DNA of 64,000 nt from the NCBI GenBank assembly GCA_017934045.1, contig JAGBKK010000024.1:1-64000 (forward strand), in the 5' to 3' direction. This DNA is from Neisseriaceae bacterium (GTDB lineage Bacteria; Pseudomonadota; Gammaproteobacteria; Burkholderiales; Neisseriaceae). The stretch's first letter is position 1; the number at the start of each line of letters is the position of its first letter. Of the stretch, positions 1 to 9,004 are shown one piece after another. Under the pieces are notes generated by a model that saw only the letters and a list, made by a program, of their open reading frames with translations, made no database searches and was not told the DNA's origin. The position numbers were made by a program, and so were the translations under genes.

Positions 1-12
1 CCTGAATAACCG

Positions 13-3000
13 TTAATGCCGCATACGGTGAGTTTTAACGGCTGTTGGCGATTGCATTACCTGTTTTGCCACAACTGGCTGTTGTGTTGTATGTTGTTGG
101 GGTGTAGATAAAGAAACACCGCCATTGGCGGCGGTTGGTTTTTGCGACAGATTTCCCTGTCTTTGTTCTAACACCCTTTGTGCGGCTTGTTGGATTTCGG
201 CTTTGGGGTGTTTGTCGATGACGACTTGTAACCATTCATCTTTCATTCTTGGGCTTTCTAATGCACCACGAATGCTGCTGGGGTGATAATCTTTTAACGC
301 TCGGTTCAGTGTTTGTTTGATCTCCTGTTCAGAAAACACTTTATCACCGCCCACCGCATTGATAGCGTCTAATTGGCTTAAAATACCGCTTTTTTGATAA
401 TGCTCTCGCAACGCTTCTGCTATGCGTTGTGGGCTACTGCGTTGTTCGGTATTCAATACTGCTCCTTGACCTGCATTAGACGGCACTAAATTATGCGGCG
501 TATCGGTTGTGCCAATCACTTCGGTTAATTCGCCTTTGGGCGTAATGGCAAATTCAATCGGTGCTTTTGCTCCGTTAAACGGTTCTTGTGGAAATTCTGA
601 ATAGCGTGCAATATACGGCACACCTTTATCCATTGCCGCTTGCACTCGTTCTTTAATTTCCGATTTCAACGCCGTCAATTCTGCCTGTGCTTGTTCATAC
701 GCCGTTTTGCGTTCGGCATTATTCGGCTGTTTGGCTAATGCCCATTTACTATCTCGCACCTTAATCTCCGCCGCCGACAAGTCTTTGCCGTCTTGTAACG
801 CTTGCTCTTGTGGGGTAAGCGTTTTGGGTGTTTCAGGTTGCGAAAAAGCGTCTTGTTTGATTTCATTCAGGCTGCCTGAAACGCTTTGCGAACGGTGTTT
901 TTCTTGGCTTGCCAAAATATCTAAACGGTGTGTTTTCTGTATTTCAGGACTAAACATATTGTCATATTGCTGCAAACCAACATTCACCGTGTGTTGCAAG
1001 TCGTTGCGTTTTGTAGGTGATTGTTCAGGTGCTTTTTCAGGACGATACATTTTTTTGTATTCTTCCACACCTTTCATCACTGCCAAAGCAATCGCTTGTG
1101 GTGAATGTCTTTCAAAATCTTGTTTGCTGATTTTGAAAATATCAGGCGTTTCAAAATGCTCGTAATTTGCGTCTTTATAAACCAACTCACCGTCTTGATA
1201 ATATAAGGATTTATTGATAAACGGCGTATCCAAAACACTTTCTGTGCCGTGTGTTTCATCGCCATTCCACGCCGTATTCATCACACCGCTTGCCGCAATC
1301 ATATTAAACACTTCTTCTCGTTTTTCAATGCTTGGGCTGGCTGAAATGCTTTCAGGTTGCGTTTCAACTTGATTTTCAGGTTGGCTTTTAACATAATCAT
1401 ATAACGCATTAACATTACGGTCTTGCCTTAATTCATTTATCTGTTCGACAAATTCTTTCAAACCGTATTTTTCAGGTTTATAAATCGGCAAAATAGCATA
1501 ACCGCTGTCTTGACTACCGAATGTTGCTAATCCATAACCGATTGGGTGATTGAAGTAATACAAGTTATATTTTTCTTGACGCAGTTGATTAAACTCGTCT
1601 TCGGAAATTCTTACACTTCCCTCTCTTGTTATGGTATTAAAGATTTCCGCACCCATTTTTTCAAATTTGGCGTTGGCTTTTTTATCTTCAATACCATACA
1701 AGCTTAAATTACCTAATTTGATTGCCTTACCCAATCTTGGCTCGCTTTCAGGTTGCGTTTCTACATTTTTTGTAGGCATACTAACTCCTTGTTTTTCAAT
1801 TTGATTTTGTTTTAATTCCTGAACAAAATCTTTCAAGCCGTAAAATTCGGTATTTTCGATATTGAAAATAGATTGTTCTTTACTGGGATTTTCGGCAAAA
1901 ATCACCACTTCGTTTGTATCAAAACAATAGAAGAAATTAGCCTTTGATTGATGATTTTCAAATTTCAAATAATCATCATAATTCAAAGGAAACCGCTCAC
2001 CTAATGTTCTTGACGCAGTAACAAAATCAGCATTAACCAACTGTTCATCGGCATAAGCACTGATAACAGGTGCAAATGATTTGCCGTTAGTCAAAGTGAT
2101 TATTTCATCACCCAATCTCGGCTCGGTTTCAGTCGTTCCAAAATCATCGAACTTCATATTTTCGGGCATTTTTCTGGGTGCAACACCCAATGCGGCAAGT
2201 GCGAAATTGTTGTTGGCACTCAAATACTGGCGTGCTTGTTCGGTCATATCACCAAAGGGATTGGGATTAGGATTGTTTTTGTCATTCACAAAGGTAATTT
2301 CACCTGTGGCGGTGTTGATTTCCGTTGTTTTATAACGCTGAACTTCACCTGTTCGCCAATCTGGTTTGGTTACGCCTCCAACAAACAGTTTTTCAGGCAC
2401 AAAGGCAACAGCAGGAGCGTTTTTAACTTGTTCCAATGTTTGTTTGTATAAGTTAATCTGCTCAACGATTGCGTTTTCTTGTGGCACAGACACGCCCAAA
2501 GCCATTTTTTGATACTGTTGCAACTGGTTTTCTTGTTGTTCAATCAACAATGCCAAATTCTGTTTCACTTCTTCACGGTTGGCTAATCCGTGTTGCATAC
2601 TGATAACAGGGTTGTCATACACGCCAAACATATCTCGTTTAGACGAATATCTATCCGAAACCATTAAAATCAAATCTTTCTGCACGGCGGCAGGAATTTG
2701 TTTGAAATCAATGATATTTTCAGCACCTCTGTTATACCAACCGCCCTCACTATTTTGGTTTTGCCATTGAGAAAACACTCTATGTTGCTCCTCAATCTTC
2801 ACCATTTCTTGTAACAATTCAGGTGCGTAAGGTGCTAAATTAGAATTGTTATCCAGCCCCATTTCACGCAAGTTTTTATGCGTAAAAATGCTGTTTTTGG
2901 TTAAAAAGTATTCATTAACACGATTTTCTAAACGCCAACCACTCCTTAATTCTCTTCCTCTGGCGATATAAGCCGTCATAGCGTCAATATTATATGAGCG

Positions 3001-3492
3001 AGTAATATCCGTGCTGTTACCACGCCCACGCCACATACTTTGCAAGATAAACAATGCCGCCGTGCGTTTTTCGTGGAAAGATGAAAATTCGCTTTCAATC
3101 ACTTTGGCATACCGATTTCGCAAACTGCTATCATCACGAATACCTTTGTTGGCTAATTCGTTATAGAAAGGATATGCCAAATACGCATTGCTTAATTTTT
3201 CGGCGTTCTCATCGGATTGACTATTCACATAGTCTTTAACCGCTGTGGCAAATTCGTCCCAACCCAACGCTGCGATAATTTCGCTTTCAGGTCTATCTTG
3301 AAATTCAACAAGGCTGCCTTTCACCACATATTTTCTATCAGGCAGTTCCAAGTTTTTGAACGCTTGGGCTAATGCTTGTTTTTCAGTCTCATTCATCGTG
3401 TTTTCCTTTTCAGGTTGCGAAAATGCGTCAAATTTGACGGTGTTTTCAGAAATTTCAGGCGTAGTAGTGCCTTGTTGTTGATTTTTTTCCAT
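13..3492 (-). CDS. Large polyvalent-type protein of the ICE, function unknown
   Basis: Protein of 1159 residues. The start at 3492 is chosen because AAGGAC lies 7-8 nt upstream; an in-frame TTG 24 nt earlier has no such site. No catalytic motif is recognised. The protein is modular: two segments begin with the linker E-[ST]-EPRLG and end with YGL-K-[DE]-FV-[QE], and a later segment (REEVFNMI to VEEYKKM) resembles a segment of the giant primase protein at 16042-21777 (SPQAIALAV versus DPHYIALAV). Linkers are rich in Q, P and E and several encode uptake-sequence peptides. In-frame ATGs with good ribosome-binding sites occur at 3396 and 1779 (AAGGAG). This fits the polyvalent proteins of conjugative elements and phages, thought to enter recipients with the DNA; the function is inference. 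Confidence 0.7.
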   Translation of the reverse strand: MEKNQQQGTTTPEISENTVKFDAFSQPEKENTMNETEKQALAQAFKNLELPDRKYVVKGSLVEFQDRPESEIIAALGWDEFATAVKDYVNSQSDENAEKLSNAYLAYPFYNELANKGIRDDSSLRNRYAKVIESEFSSFHEKRTAALFILQSMWRGRGNSTDITRSYNIDAMTAYIARGRELRSGWRLENRVNEYFLTKNSIFTHKNLREMGLDNNSNLAPYAPELLQEMVKIEEQHRVFSQWQNQNSEGGWYNRGAENIIDFKQIPAAVQKDLILMVSDRYSSKRDMFGVYDNPVISMQHGLANREEVKQNLALLIEQQENQLQQYQKMALGVSVPQENAIVEQINLYKQTLEQVKNAPAVAFVPEKLFVGGVTKPDWRTGEVQRYKTTEINTATGEITFVNDKNNPNPNPFGDMTEQARQYLSANNNFALAALGVAPRKMPENMKFDDFGTTETEPRLGDEIITLTNGKSFAPVISAYADEQLVNADFVTASRTLGERFPLNYDDYLKFENHQSKANFFYCFDTNEVVIFAENPSKEQSIFNIENTEFYGLKDFVQELKQNQIEKQGVSMPTKNVETQPESEPRLGKAIKLGNLSLYGIEDKKANAKFEKMGAEIFNTITREGSVRISEDEFNQLRQEKYNLYYFNHPIGYGLATFGSQDSGYAILPIYKPEKYGLKEFVEQINELRQDRNVNALYDYVKSQPENQVETQPESISASPSIEKREEVFNMIAASGVMNTAWNGDETHGTESVLDTPFINKSLYYQDGELVYKDANYEHFETPDIFKISKQDFERHSPQAIALAVMKGVEEYKKMYRPEKAPEQSPTKRNDLQHTVNVGLQQYDNMFSPEIQKTHRLDILASQEKHRSQSVSGSLNEIKQDAFSQPETPKTLTPQEQALQDGKDLSAAEIKVRDSKWALAKQPNNAERKTAYEQAQAELTALKSEIKERVQAAMDKGVPYIARYSEFPQEPFNGAKAPIEFAITPKGELTEVIGTTDTPHNLVPSNAGQGAVLNTEQRSSPQRIAEALREHYQKSGILSQLDAINAVGGDKVFSEQEIKQTLNRALKDYHPSSIRGALESPRMKDEWLQVVIDKHPKAEIQQAAQRVLEQRQGNLSQKPTAANGGVSLSTPQQHTTQQPVVAKQVMQSPTAVKTHRMRH

Positions 3493-3561
3493 TTCTTTGT
3501 CCTTCTGGTATTGCAATAAATCCTGTTCTGTTTTAATATTGCGGTTAGAAAGGTCATCAAG

Positions 3562-5916
3562 CTAACTTAACCAAGTGGGCAATCGAAGCCCGAAGGAGTT
3601 TGCCAACTGATGACCTTTTGTTGTATGCCAATACAACAAATCGCTCACCTTATTGCCTTGTTTATCAAGGTGTTCCACTGCTTTTTCAATTTGCCAATCC
3701 CAACGCCCATAAACGCTCTTAATATCAATAATTTCAAGCGATTTTGACTTCACTTCTCGCAAATGTAGTGCCGCAATAACAGGTTTTTCTTCTCCCGTTT
3801 TGCGGTCGTATTCAATCAGTTCAGTCAAAACGACATAACCTTTGGGATTGCTTGAAGTATCGGCAGATTTAAAAACAGCAACAGGGTCATTTAACTGTGC
3901 AGGAATTTGTTTCAGCGTTTCAGGCGAAAGATTGTGCTGTCCTTTTTCTGTGCCGTCTCGATAATATTGTGGCGGTAAATTCAGATATTCACCCATTGAC
4001 TTAATCATACAATCAGAATAAATATCAACAGGTCTATCATCAATACCCACTAACTTCCAAGCGTCAGGCGTTGTGCCTAAATGAAAGAAAGTTCCTTTGG
4101 TTTTACCTGTTTTCGCAATATCATCAACCGCTTTGGCAAAATCACTATTGTCTTGGGTATTCAAATCAAACCGCAATCCGCCATTGCGATAGCGGTTGGT
4201 CAATGCAGTTGGATTAACTCGTGGTCTGCCTGAAATAATGGGTTGCTTTGCCACAGTAAAGGGATTATGCTGCCCAACACGCACGGTTTTTTCTAATTTC
4301 TGTTTCCATTCTGGGAATTGATACAGCGACTGTTCCAACTTGCCCAACATAGCAAAAACCGCACTATCAGGTAGGGTTTCAGGTTGCCGTCCGAAAATTT
4401 GCCCAATGCGGTTTTTGGCGGCGTGCCATAGTTTTTCAGCCGTGCCTTGCGGTTGGCGAAATTCCTGCGGAATTTCAACATTATGCCGCTCTGCCAAATA
4501 GTCCCAATTTTGGGTTTTATAGGCAGCAAACACTTCCACCAAAGCCTCTTCGGTTGCGGCAATATCACTCAAAATATTGCCTTTTGACGCATAATGCACT
4601 TGTGCGTGGTCGGCGATTGCTCGCACAGTGGAATTTTGGCGTGCTTTTTCTAACCACTCATTCCACAATTCACGCCCTTGCAATTCAATGCCCCTGTGTC
4701 CCAATTCGTGATAAGCGGTAAATACTGCCAATTCAGGATTATCAATAAAAGCGTCCGCAATCACCACAGTTTTACCGTTTTTCGGCGTAAAAAACCCTGC
4801 TGTGCTTTTAGACAAAGTATCGTGCATATCACGGTCTTCATACCAAATTTGGTGTAGCGTTTTTACTTCAACCATTTCCGCAGGAAAACTCATTTGCGAA
4901 CGCAACAAATCACGGATTTGCGACTGCTTAATAAACGCCTTGTCATCTCGCTCTTGCCAAAATTCTGTTTGGCTTAATGAATACTTAACCGCAGGGGCGA
5001 TTGCGTCAATCGCATTGTGCATAGCATTTTTCAGGCGTTCTGCGTTGGTGATTTCACCTGTTTTGGCTCGTGCAAATTTTTCACCGCCGTCAATATATTC
5101 TGCTCGTAAATCGTTTTCATCAAAAATACGATTACGAATAGTCGCTGCCTGATATTTTGGCGAAATTTTCAAAGCGTGTAAGGCTTTCTTAAAATCTGCC
5201 AATTTTTGTTGGTGATTTTGTTCAAAGTCATTTATCACCGCCATATATTCACGCATATTGTTGGCAAATTCGGGCTTGCAATCCAAAATTGCCGATAATT
5301 CCAAAGGCGAAAACGCCGCAATGCGGTCAAACTGTTTCTGTTCTTCGTATGGAATACCCAAAAAAACTTGCGAGCGTAAATCTTTGGAGCGTTCAGCCGT
5401 TTTCAAAAACGCCAAAACCAATTCTTGACGCTGTGGATTGTTAAAATAAGCAGAAACGCTCCCTGAAAATTCAGGCAGCCCCCTTACATCATAATTCACC
5501 GTGTTTTCAGGATTTTTAGGCGAAGAAAAACCACCTTGTGCGGCGGTTTGTTGAGTTGCTTGTGTTTGTTGCATTGTTTGATTTTCCATTGTTTTATCCT
5601 TTTCTGTTTTTTCCTGTTTGAAGTCTTGTTCAATATCAAACAGGGAATAGAAAATACGGCGATCATCAGGGTTAAAATCACCGTGATTATTAGCGTGTTT
5701 GAAATACGAATTTTCTCGGTCAAAAGCACACACAACCGTACCCTGCATTTTGCGTTTTTTGACACTTTTTTCAAAAAGTGCAACCCCACGCCCACCGTCA
5801 TCATTCAGATTTTCAAAAATAACACTATCAAAACGATGACGGTGTGCTAAATTTGTCGCCCAAAAATTAGTTGTGCCAATATCATTAAATAAACTGGGTG
5901 TGCCGTAACCTAACAT
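3562..5916 (-). CDS. Polyvalent protein: ART C-terminal part, HExxH metallopeptidase-like domain, MuF C-terminal-like domain
   Basis: Open frame of 784 codons. Residues 1-90 look like the C-terminal half of the polyvalent-protein ADP-ribosyltransferase domain (RFDSVIFENLNDDGG, then V-V-C-AFD and HGDFNPDDRRI), whose N-terminal half lies in the upstream frame 5919-6539. Residues 310-470 carry YHELGHRGI (HExxH at about 403-407) with downstream acidic residues (ATEEALVEVF), like a zinc metallopeptidase. Residues about 590-784 match the MuF_C-type module (FHLGTTPDAW, HNLSPETLKQIP, SSNPKGYVVLTEL, IKSVYGRWDW). The ATG at 5916 has no ribosome-binding site. Translation probably arrives by frameshift from upstream or begins at the ATG at 5589, preceded by AAAGGAT. 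Domain names are from recognition, not a search. Confidence 0.7.
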   Translation of the reverse strand: MLGYGTPSLFNDIGTTNFWATNLAHRHRFDSVIFENLNDDGGRGVALFEKSVKKRKMQGTVVCAFDRENSYFKHANNHGDFNPDDRRIFYSLFDIEQDFKQEKTEKDKTMENQTMQQTQATQQTAAQGGFSSPKNPENTVNYDVRGLPEFSGSVSAYFNNPQRQELVLAFLKTAERSKDLRSQVFLGIPYEEQKQFDRIAAFSPLELSAILDCKPEFANNMREYMAVINDFEQNHQQKLADFKKALHALKISPKYQAATIRNRIFDENDLRAEYIDGGEKFARAKTGEITNAERLKNAMHNAIDAIAPAVKYSLSQTEFWQERDDKAFIKQSQIRDLLRSQMSFPAEMVEVKTLHQIWYEDRDMHDTLSKSTAGFFTPKNGKTVVIADAFIDNPELAVFTAYHELGHRGIELQGRELWNEWLEKARQNSTVRAIADHAQVHYASKGNILSDIAATEEALVEVFAAYKTQNWDYLAERHNVEIPQEFRQPQGTAEKLWHAAKNRIGQIFGRQPETLPDSAVFAMLGKLEQSLYQFPEWKQKLEKTVRVGQHNPFTVAKQPIISGRPRVNPTALTNRYRNGGLRFDLNTQDNSDFAKAVDDIAKTGKTKGTFFHLGTTPDAWKLVGIDDRPVDIYSDCMIKSMGEYLNLPPQYYRDGTEKGQHNLSPETLKQIPAQLNDPVAVFKSADTSSNPKGYVVLTELIEYDRKTGEEKPVIAALHLREVKSKSLEIIDIKSVYGRWDWQIEKAVEHLDKQGNKVSDLLYWHTTKGHQLANSFGLRLPTWLS

Positions 5917-5918
5917 AT

Positions 5919-6539
5919 CTAAATTGATAAATTTAGTTTTACGAAAACTCTTATCATTTTGATAATATTGTGGGGCAGTAATTTTAATAAAACTTGGCGT
6001 AGTATCTTTATTGATTGTTTTAATTGCAAGAAAAAAGAAATACCCTCATCTTTTTCATCATTTCGTAAATCAATCGGATATGCTCTATTTTCTTCAAAAT
6101 TATCAGGTTTTTCATTAAAACCTAAATATTCAAAATAGGCTAATTGTTCTGTTACGGTTGTATTTTGTCTAATTTCATTCCAACCTGCCCCATTACAATC
6201 AATTATTGCAGGATTTTGAATATTTAAGAAACCAATCAATACCTTACTGTTTTCTAAATGTTCAACATAAGTTAAAGCCGTATCCAAATCATCAGTAAAA
6301 TATTCACCAACAAAACGACTTTGCTCATTACCATTAACAATATTGTCTAAATTATCAATAGAATTAAGCGTTCTATAAAATAATTTAGGTAAATCATAGT
6401 CATAACATTTAGAATGTGCTTTTTTACTATTAAACCAATTCTTAAAATTGGGTAATTGCGTAATTTCACGAATATCAACATTTTCTACTTGTTGTTCCAA
6501 TTCCGCACGAAATTGATTGCTTTCTTCATACAAAGACAT
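5919..6539 (-). CDS. N-terminal part of ADP-ribosyltransferase-like (ART-PolyVal) domain, frame ends after a TTTTTTC heptamer
   Basis: 206 codons, ATG at 6539 preceded by AAGGAGTATTCATA. The segments KLFYRTLNSIDNL, YFTDDLDTALTYV and LIGFLNIQNPAIIDCNGAGW are typical of ADP-ribosyltransferase domains in polyvalent proteins. After DEGISFF the frame gives an implausible basic tail (QLKQSIKILRQVLLKL). Reading on in the -1 frame instead gives LAIKTINKDTTPSFIKITAP and runs without a stop into the frame at 3562-5916, restoring the rest of the domain. The whole gene would encode about 990 residues. Either a one-base loss in the T run has broken it, or it is made by -1 frameshifting. Confidence 0.65.
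   Translation of the reverse strand: MSLYEESNQFRAELEQQVENVDIREITQLPNFKNWFNSKKAHSKCYDYDLPKLFYRTLNSIDNLDNIVNGNEQSRFVGEYFTDDLDTALTYVEHLENSKVLIGFLNIQNPAIIDCNGAGWNEIRQNTTVTEQLAYFEYLGFNEKPDNFEENRAYPIDLRNDEKDEGISFFLQLKQSIKILRQVLLKLLPHNIIKMIRVFVKLNLSI
6030..6036 (-). other. Slippery heptamer T TTT TTC at the frame junction
   Basis: On the minus strand the zero frame reads TCT TTT TTC TTG, so the heptamer T-TTT-TTC is in exactly the phase needed for -1 slippage. After slippage the frame continues CTT GCA ATT into the downstream open frame. I see no strong hairpin or pseudoknot just downstream, which leaves a simple indel equally possible. Confidence 0.45.
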
Positions 6540-6612
6540 TATGAATACTCCTTGTTTATGGTAAAAATTAAAAACAGAAACAAAAAGGCAATCTGAAAAT
6601 CAGGCTGCCTGA

Positions 6613-6643
6613 AAAAACAAAAACCGCTTGTTTTAAGCGGTTT
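6613..6643 (-). terminator. Rho-independent terminator after the toxin gene
   Basis: AAACCGCTT/AAGCGGTTT stem (6621-6629 with 6635-6643), followed on the minus strand by a T tract. It overlaps the stop codon of the toxin gene and would separate the toxin-antitoxin pair from the polyvalent gene downstream. Confidence 0.7.
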
Positions 6644-6917
6644 AACCAAATAATTCAGAATGTGAGCCTATTCTCGTAAGTTGAATAATATTGCCATTTT
6701 GTTTTTTATAAATCAGCAATAAATCAGGTTGAATATGACACTCTCGATAACCTTTCCAATCACCTTTCAAATCGTGGTCGCAGCGTTCTTTGGACATTTT
6801 GGTGTCATTGGTTAAGCAATCAGCCACTTCAATCCATTCAGGTGATAACAATAATTCAAGCGATTGTTTTTTCTTCATATCTCGCTTAAATGAATTAGCA
6901 GGAATAAGTTTATTCAT
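6642..6917 (-). CDS. yafQ: YafQ-family RelE-like mRNA interferase toxin
   Basis: 91 residues, usual length for the RelE/ParE fold. The signatures KGYRECHIQPDLLLIYKK and TRIGSHSELFG match YafQ; the histidine near residue 86 corresponds to the known catalytic His of the family. YafQ-type toxins cut mRNA on the ribosome and are neutralised by DinJ. Here the start overlaps the 3' end of the antitoxin gene by 8 bp, the usual translational coupling. The gene probably stabilises the ICE. Identification is good; activity in this host is not shown. Confidence 0.9.
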   Translation of the reverse strand: MNKLIPANSFKRDMKKKQSLELLLSPEWIEVADCLTNDTKMSKERCDHDLKGDWKGYRECHIQPDLLLIYKKQNGNIIQLTRIGSHSELFG

Positions 6918-7200
6918 TGGCGAACTCTTTTTTCAAGTCTTCGTACATTTCCTGATTAGAATTATACACTTTCAAGCGTCCTGCGGCGAAATCTTCATCA
7001 GCCTCTCGCATTGCTCGTTGGGTTTCTTCATTTGGCTCATCTGACTTATACCGTAACGACACAGGAATAGCACGAGTTTCGGCAATTTGACGAAAAAACA
7101 TTTTAATCACTTGTGCAGGGGTTAAACCATACTCTTCAATTACACTAAATGCTTGATTTTTAAGATTTTCATCAAGACGAACACTATAATTTACAGACAT
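6910..7200 (-). CDS. dinJ: DinJ/RelB-family antitoxin
   Basis: 96 residues. The N-terminus (SVNYSVRLDENLKNQAFSVI, then YGLTPAQVIKMFFRQIAETR) is the ribbon-helix-helix DNA-binding part typical of DinJ/RelB. The acidic C-terminus (YEDLKKEFANE) would wrap around the toxin. It is the first gene of the pair and lies directly downstream of a promoter with a perfect inverted repeat, as expected for autoregulation. Confidence 0.9.
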   Translation of the reverse strand: MSVNYSVRLDENLKNQAFSVIEEYGLTPAQVIKMFFRQIAETRAIPVSLRYKSDEPNEETQRAMREADEDFAAGRLKVYNSNQEMYEDLKKEFANE

Positions 7201-7223
7201 TGCAATCTCCCAAAAATGACTTT

Positions 7224-7262
7224 AATGTAGTGCAATTATACTATGTTTGCACTACATTACAA
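7224..7262 (-). promoter_or_regulatory. Promoter and operator of the dinJ-yafQ pair
   Basis: A 12-bp perfect inverted repeat, AATGTAGTGCAA and TTGCACTACATT, occupies 7224-7235 and 7247-7258 with an 11-bp centre. On the minus strand TTGTAA (7257-7262) and TATAAT (7235-7240) are 16 bp apart and lie inside the repeat, so a protein bound to it would block RNA polymerase. The antitoxin start is about 35 nt downstream. Operator function is inferred from position. Confidence 0.75.
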
Positions 7263-7285
7263 TCATCGTTTTTCGCTGTAAATAG

Positions 7286-7654
7286 TTAAAATGGAAGATA
7301 CTGATAATCCCATTCAACGGAAAAATAATTGTTTTTAGCATTTTCACCGTCTAATTCAAATTTATCAGAAATCCAACAACAGTATCCTAAATTTTGCAAA
7401 AGATGACAAACTTGTTCATACAGTTTTTCATCATCAGAATTATCAGGCACAGTTAAGCGTAATTTGAATTGACAACTCTTGGCGGTTTCTTCAATTTTTT
7501 GCAAAACTTCTGTTAATAATTGATGAAACTTTGGATTGTTTTTTAATTGATAACTCAAACTTAAACGCCGCATATTATCAGCCGTAAATTCCACAAGACT
7601 TTTCCCATTAACGCTTAATAAGGAAGATAATTCTGCTAAATCTTGTTTTATCAT
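7286..7654 (-). CDS. Hypothetical protein
   Basis: 122 residues from the ATG at 7654 (AAAGGAT, 7 nt upstream); a longer frame to 7762 would run deep into the upstream gene. Predicted soluble and mixed alpha/beta: an N-terminal helical part (LAELSSLLSVNGKSLVEF) and a C-terminal part with several aromatic residues (YFSVEWDYQYLPF). No family recognised. It lies between the unknown gene at 7707-8570 and the toxin-antitoxin pair, in the same direction as the former. Confidence 0.6.
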   Translation of the reverse strand: MIKQDLAELSSLLSVNGKSLVEFTADNMRRLSLSYQLKNNPKFHQLLTEVLQKIEETAKSCQFKLRLTVPDNSDDEKLYEQVCHLLQNLGYCCWISDKFELDGENAKNNYFSVEWDYQYLPF

Positions 7655-7706
7655 TGTGTTATCCTTTCTGTATTTAATTAAAAACAGGAAAAAGGCAATC
7701 TGAAAA

Positions 7707-8570
7707 TCAGGCTGCCCGAATTTTCCATAGCAAACCTTGTTGTTCCAATGACAGACTATCAAATGCTTGTTGTTTGCGTTTATCTGAATACAAAGATGAC
7801 GCTGCTGTATTTACATATTCTAAAACAGGAATGTATTTATTAACAATGACTTGAAACGCTTGCCAATACGGTTGATTATCATCGTAAAATTTCAATTCTT
7901 GCTTTGTTTTCCTGTTTTTATAAAATCTTGCTAATTCAGGTTTGGCAAAGTTTCTATTCAAACGGTCGTGAATTTCTTGTTGTTGTTCAATACCAAACAA
8001 AAACTCTTGACTATCAGAAAAACACAAATTACGCTGTACAACTTTTCTTTTACCTGATTTCGTAACTATTTCGACATAATAACAAATCAGCCGACTAATC
8101 GAATAAGGCTTGTAATTTGGACTATCCGCATTAAGTTTATCTACTAACGCCTGAATTTCCTTTTGAGCGGCTTGCATAACCCATTTTTCATCTCTCCATT
8201 GCATTTTTGGATAATTTTTAGGTTGATTAACAAACAATTCCCTACCATTAAAATGTTTCCGATGATTAAAGTTAAATTTATCAATTAGATAAAAAATAAT
8301 ATGCCATATTTCTTTAATACTGCTTGCGTCAATTTGTATATCGTCATATTTATTTGTTTTATTTAAGTCTTTAATTTCAAAAAAACGATTTTCAATAATG
8401 GTTATCGAATATTTACTATTCTTTAAGTCTAAATTATCAAATAAATCAAAAGAAAAACAACCGTCTGAATAATTATCAATTAACACAGCAACAGGTTGGA
8501 ACTTGTTTTTTATTTTTCTCACCAATAAATCTAATTGTTTTAATTTTTCAGGTTCTTCATATAAACCCAT
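7707..8570 (-). CDS. Hypothetical protein
   Basis: 287 residues, soluble, no signal peptide or membrane segment. The start MGLYEEPEKLKQLD is preceded by GGAGCGAGAA. It resembles the start MSLYEE of the ART protein at 6539, possibly a shared targeting or translation segment. The middle (KSGKRKVVQRNLCFSDSQEFLFG) is basic. The C-terminal residues IRAA are encoded by an uptake sequence. No family recognised. Confidence 0.6.
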   Translation of the reverse strand: MGLYEEPEKLKQLDLLVRKIKNKFQPVAVLIDNYSDGCFSFDLFDNLDLKNSKYSITIIENRFFEIKDLNKTNKYDDIQIDASSIKEIWHIIFYLIDKFNFNHRKHFNGRELFVNQPKNYPKMQWRDEKWVMQAAQKEIQALVDKLNADSPNYKPYSISRLICYYVEIVTKSGKRKVVQRNLCFSDSQEFLFGIEQQQEIHDRLNRNFAKPELARFYKNRKTKQELKFYDDNQPYWQAFQVIVNKYIPVLEYVNTAASSLYSDKRKQQAFDSLSLEQQGLLWKIRAA

Positions 8571-8584
8571 TTCTCGCTCCTAAA

Positions 8585-8620
8585 AAACAAACAGGCAACC
8601 TGAAAATCAGGCTGCCTGAA
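8585..8620. repeat. Inverted pair of uptake sequences
   Basis: AGGCAACCTGA followed after a few bases by TCAGGCTGCCTGAA forms a hairpin between two minus-strand genes. The same arrangement recurs at about 6590, 7693, 8965, 15993, 22037, 26452, 30574, 32608, 41658 and 42232. In Neisseriaceae inverted uptake-sequence pairs often act as terminators. Confidence 0.7.
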
Positions 8621-8936
8621 ATGGCGGATAATAATTTTTCAATCTGTTTTTCAAATGCACATTCAACCAATAATCGTCCAACAGTTTCAAATTACCTGTT
8701 TTATTCCATTTTTCCGCCACTAAATAACATTCTAATCGTTGCTTGGCAAATATTTGTGCGTATTTGCATTGATAGCGTTTTTTCAGGTTGCCTTTTCGAT
8801 TGAATTTACCGTTTTGTTTCATATTTGGCTTATATACACATATTCTCTGTCTTGGAATAGGTAATTTAGGCACACAACTGCTGACACCTTTTCCTGAACG
8901 AATAGAATTAAACATTTGATAAAATAAATTTTCCAT
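8607..8936 (-). CDS. Hypothetical basic protein
   Basis: 109 residues, strongly basic (many K and R between residues 30 and 70, with K/R-rich RKGNLKKRYQ). The last residues (PPFQAA) are written by an uptake sequence overlapping the stop codon. No recognised domain; a nucleic-acid-binding role is only suggested by charge. It sits between trbM and the gene at 7707-8570 with uptake-sequence hairpins on both sides. The ribosome-binding site before the ATG is weak. Confidence 0.5.
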   Translation of the reverse strand: MENLFYQMFNSIRSGKGVSSCVPKLPIPRQRICVYKPNMKQNGKFNRKGNLKKRYQCKYAQIFAKQRLECYLVAEKWNKTGNLKLLDDYWLNVHLKNRLKNYYPPFQAA

Positions 8937-9004
8937 ATCTATTTCTTTCGGATTAAATTAAACATTCAGGCAACCTGAAAATCAGGCTGCCTGAAAAGTT
9001 GCCA

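Noticed and set aside
707-1165. Long plus-strand frames opposite the polyvalent genes (for example 707-1165, 20885-21265, 16916-17269)
   Set aside because: They lie fully opposite clear genes, have biased composition and no ribosome-binding sites; shadows.
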